Of a DNA stretch of 7,086 nucleotides, positions 5,806 through 7,086 are shown piece after piece. This DNA comes from Pseudomonadota bacterium. Its GTDB lineage: Bacteria; Pseudomonadota; Gammaproteobacteria; Pseudomonadales; Oleiphilaceae. The position numbers and the translations under genes are program-made. The stretch is taken from NCBI GenBank assembly GCA_023430625.1, contig JAEZAA010000278.1, forward strand, positions 1 to 7,086, written 5' to 3'. The stretch's first letter is position 1; each line of letters opens with the position of its first letter. The notes under the pieces are model-generated. The model searched no databases. It worked only from the letters and a program-made list of their open reading frames with translations, and had not been told where the DNA came from.

Positions 5806-5843
5806 CCCTCTCCCTCTGGGAGAGGGCTAGGGTGAGGGGGTTC
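5806..5843 (+). repeat. Palindromic repeat unit, left member of the second inverted pair
   Basis: CCCTCTCCC (5806-5814), loop TCT, GGGAGAGGG (5818-5826), a perfect 9-bp stem, then the tail CTAGGGTGAGGGGGTTC. The hairpin plus CTAGGGTGAGGG tail is a pattern common in intergenic regions of many gammaproteobacteria. Being the first strong stem after rho, it may define the rho mRNA 3' end. Confidence 0.8.
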
Positions 5844-5884
5844 TCAGGCATGCTTGTGGCATATACCTTGTTCCTCGCCTGGCT

Positions 5885-5926
5885 GACCCTCACCCCCAGC
5901 CCCTCTCCCGCGATGCGGGAGAGGGG
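5885..5926 (-). repeat. Palindromic repeat unit, right member of the second inverted pair
   Basis: CCCCTCTCCCGC (5900-5911), loop GAT, GCGGGAGAGGGG (5915-5926), a perfect 12-bp stem, preceded by GACCCTCACCCCCA, the inverted form of the tail at 5827-5838. The two units face each other across about 40 unrelated bases, so the whole block 5806-5926 can also fold as one long imperfect stem. Confidence 0.8.
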
Positions 5927-5978
5927 AGCTACTACTTGCACTGACGAGAGTTGGTGCTCCACACGAAAGCCCCAGCCA

Positions 5979-6007
5979 TCGTAACTCCCCCTCGCATCCC
6001 CTATAAT
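5979..6007 (+). promoter_or_regulatory. Likely ubiD promoter
   Basis: A perfect TATAAT at 6002-6007; the -35 at 17-base spacing, TCGTAA (5979-5984), matches only three of six positions. The predicted start near 6014 leaves a leader of about 30 bases, which fits the ATG at 6044. This implies ubiD is transcribed separately from rho. Confidence 0.5.
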
Positions 6008-6043
6008 GTGCCCCATCTTTCCCGGTGAGCAGGCATTCTCTTC

Positions 6044-7086
6044 ATGCACTATCGCGACTTACGCGACTTCCTCGACAATCTGGAACAGCGCGGCGAGCTC
6101 AAGCGCATCAAGACGCCGGTCGACCCCCGACTGGAAATGACTGAAATCTGCGACCGCACCCTGCGTCGTGAAGGCCCCGCCCTCCTGTTCGAAAACCCCA
6201 AGGATTACGACATTCCGGTGCTTGCCAACCTGTTTGGTACGCCCAAGCGCGTGGCATTGGGCATGGGCGTGGAGGACATATCGGAGCTGCGGGAAGTGGG
6301 CAAATTGCTGGCCTTTCTCAAAGAGCCCGAGCCGCCCAAGGGGTTAAAGGATGCCTGGAGCAAGCTGCCGATCTTTCGCCAGGTCATGCACATGGGGCCG
6401 AAGCTGGTGCGCTCCGCCCCCTGTCAGGAAGTGGTGATCGAGCAGAACGACATCAACCTCTACAGCCTTCCGATCCAAACCTGTTGGCCAGGTGATGCCG
6501 GCCCCTTGATCACCTGGCCTCTGGTGGTCACCCGTGGCCCCAACAAGCCGCGCCAGAACCTGGGCATTTATCGCCAGCAGGTGATCGGTACCAACAAGCT
6601 CATCATGCGCTGGCTGTCCCATCGCGGCGGCGCGCTGGATTTTCGCGAGTGGACCCAGAAGTTTCCGGGCCAGAGATTCCCCGTGGCGGTGGCGCTCGGC
6701 GCCGACCCCGCCACCATTCTCGGCGCGGTAACGCCGGTGCCGGATAACTTGTCGGAATACGCCTTCGCCGGCCTGTTGCGGGGCAACAAGACCGAGCTGG
6801 TGAAATGCCAGACCAATGATCTGGAGGTGCCCGCCAGCGCCGAGTTCGTGCTGGAAGGCTACATTGAGCCTGGCGAGACCGCGCCGGAAGGGCCCTTTGG
6901 CGATCACACCGGCTACTACAACGAAGTGGATACCTTTCCGGTGTTCACGGTCGAGCGCATCACCCACCGTAAGAACCCGATTTATCACAGCACCTACACT
7001 GGGCGGCCGCCGGACGAACCGGCGGTGCTGGGCGTGGCGCTCAACGAAGTGTTCGTGCCGATCCTGCAGAAGCAGTTCCCGGAGAT
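6044..7086 (+). CDS. ubiD: UbiD, polyprenyl-4-hydroxybenzoate decarboxylase, 3' end cut by the window edge
   Basis: Decarboxylates 3-polyprenyl-4-hydroxybenzoate in ubiquinone synthesis, using prenylated FMN made by UbiX, with Mn and K ions. The frame is open from ATG 6044 to the window end, 347 codons of roughly 490-500, so about 150 C-terminal residues are missing. Reading it directly: MHYRDLRDFLDNLEQRGELK at the start, LLFENPK, NLFGTPKRVALGMG, FLKEPEPPKG, TCWPGDAGPLITWP, the cofactor and metal segment QNLGIYR at 171-177 (Asn172 aligns with the metal-binding Asn175 of E. coli), IMRWLSHRGGALDF, LGADPATILGAVTPVPD, ECAFAG-like EYAFAGLLRG, VLEGYIEPGE with Glu271 and Glu275, PEGPFGDHTGYYN, and STYTGRPPDEPAVLGVALNE. 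Close similarity to E. coli UbiD across this length favours ubiquinone synthesis over other UbiD-family decarboxylases. GGTGAG about 14 bases before the ATG is the only ribosome binding candidate. It follows rho as in Pseudomonas. Confidence 0.95.
   Translation, partial: MHYRDLRDFLDNLEQRGELKRIKTPVDPRLEMTEICDRTLRREGPALLFENPKDYDIPVLANLFGTPKRVALGMGVEDISELREVGKLLAFLKEPEPPKGLKDAWSKLPIFRQVMHMGPKLVRSAPCQEVVIEQNDINLYSLPIQTCWPGDAGPLITWPLVVTRGPNKPRQNLGIYRQQVIGTNKLIMRWLSHRGGALDFREWTQKFPGQRFPVAVALGADPATILGAVTPVPDNLSEYAFAGLLRGNKTELVKCQTNDLEVPASAEFVLEGYIEPGETAPEGPFGDHTGYYNEVDTFPVFTVERITHRKNPIYHSTYTGRPPDEPAVLGVALNEVFVPILQKQFPE

Noticed and set aside
5540..6049. 169-codon minus-strand ORF covering the rho 3' end and the repeat pair
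   Set aside because: It translates palindromic repeats and the reverse of rho; no family resemblance.
6344..6988. 214-codon ORF antisense to ubiD
   Set aside because: Shadow of ubiD, which continues in the plus frame from 6044 to the window end with full family motifs.

Overview
The window is a GC-rich stretch of a gammaproteobacterial chromosome. The gene order ppx (leftward), then trxA, rho and ubiD (all rightward), is the arrangement I know from Pseudomonas and related marine gammaproteobacteria. The proteins read as close relatives of their E. coli counterparts; Rho keeps E. coli residue numbering at every motif checked. I cannot name a genus from the sequence. All five recognised protein-coding genes are conserved housekeeping genes. 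I see no mobile element, phage, CRISPR array, tRNA, rRNA or new defence-type system.

Layout. 1-1857 (+): ABC-F translation factor YheS, missing about 23 N-terminal residues at the window edge. 1858-2018: convergent gene ends holding three perfect hairpins, two of which form an inverted pair of a dispersed palindromic repeat. 2019-3536 (-): exopolyphosphatase Ppx. 3537-3799: regulatory region with two promoter-like sequences that face each other, one for trxA and one for ppx. 3800-4126 (+): thioredoxin 1. 4127-4478: two GC-rich hairpins after trxA, then the rho leader. 4479-5741 (+): transcription terminator Rho. 5742-6043: a half repeat unit, a second inverted pair of palindromic repeats, and the ubiD promoter. 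6044-7086 (+): UbiD decarboxylase, running off the right edge after 347 codons.

The most interesting part is the rho leader. The 108 bases before the rho start are about 38% C and 9% G, with few predicted structures, which is what a Rho-utilisation (rut) site looks like and fits the known autogenous control of rho in E. coli. Threaded through the same bases is an uninterrupted 46-codon ORF (4342-4482) whose TGA overlaps the rho ATG as ATGA. It has no CTG among its nine Leu codons. Its ATG lies in the 5' arm of a small hairpin followed by five Ts. This suggests a translated leader coupled to rho, analogous in position to E. coli rhoL, though I see no sequence similarity to that peptide.

Functionally the genes are only loosely linked: ribosome rescue (YheS), polyphosphate turnover (Ppx), thiol redox (TrxA), transcription termination (Rho) and ubiquinone synthesis (UbiD). 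Each of trxA, rho and ubiD appears to have its own promoter, so I infer separate transcription units rather than one operon.
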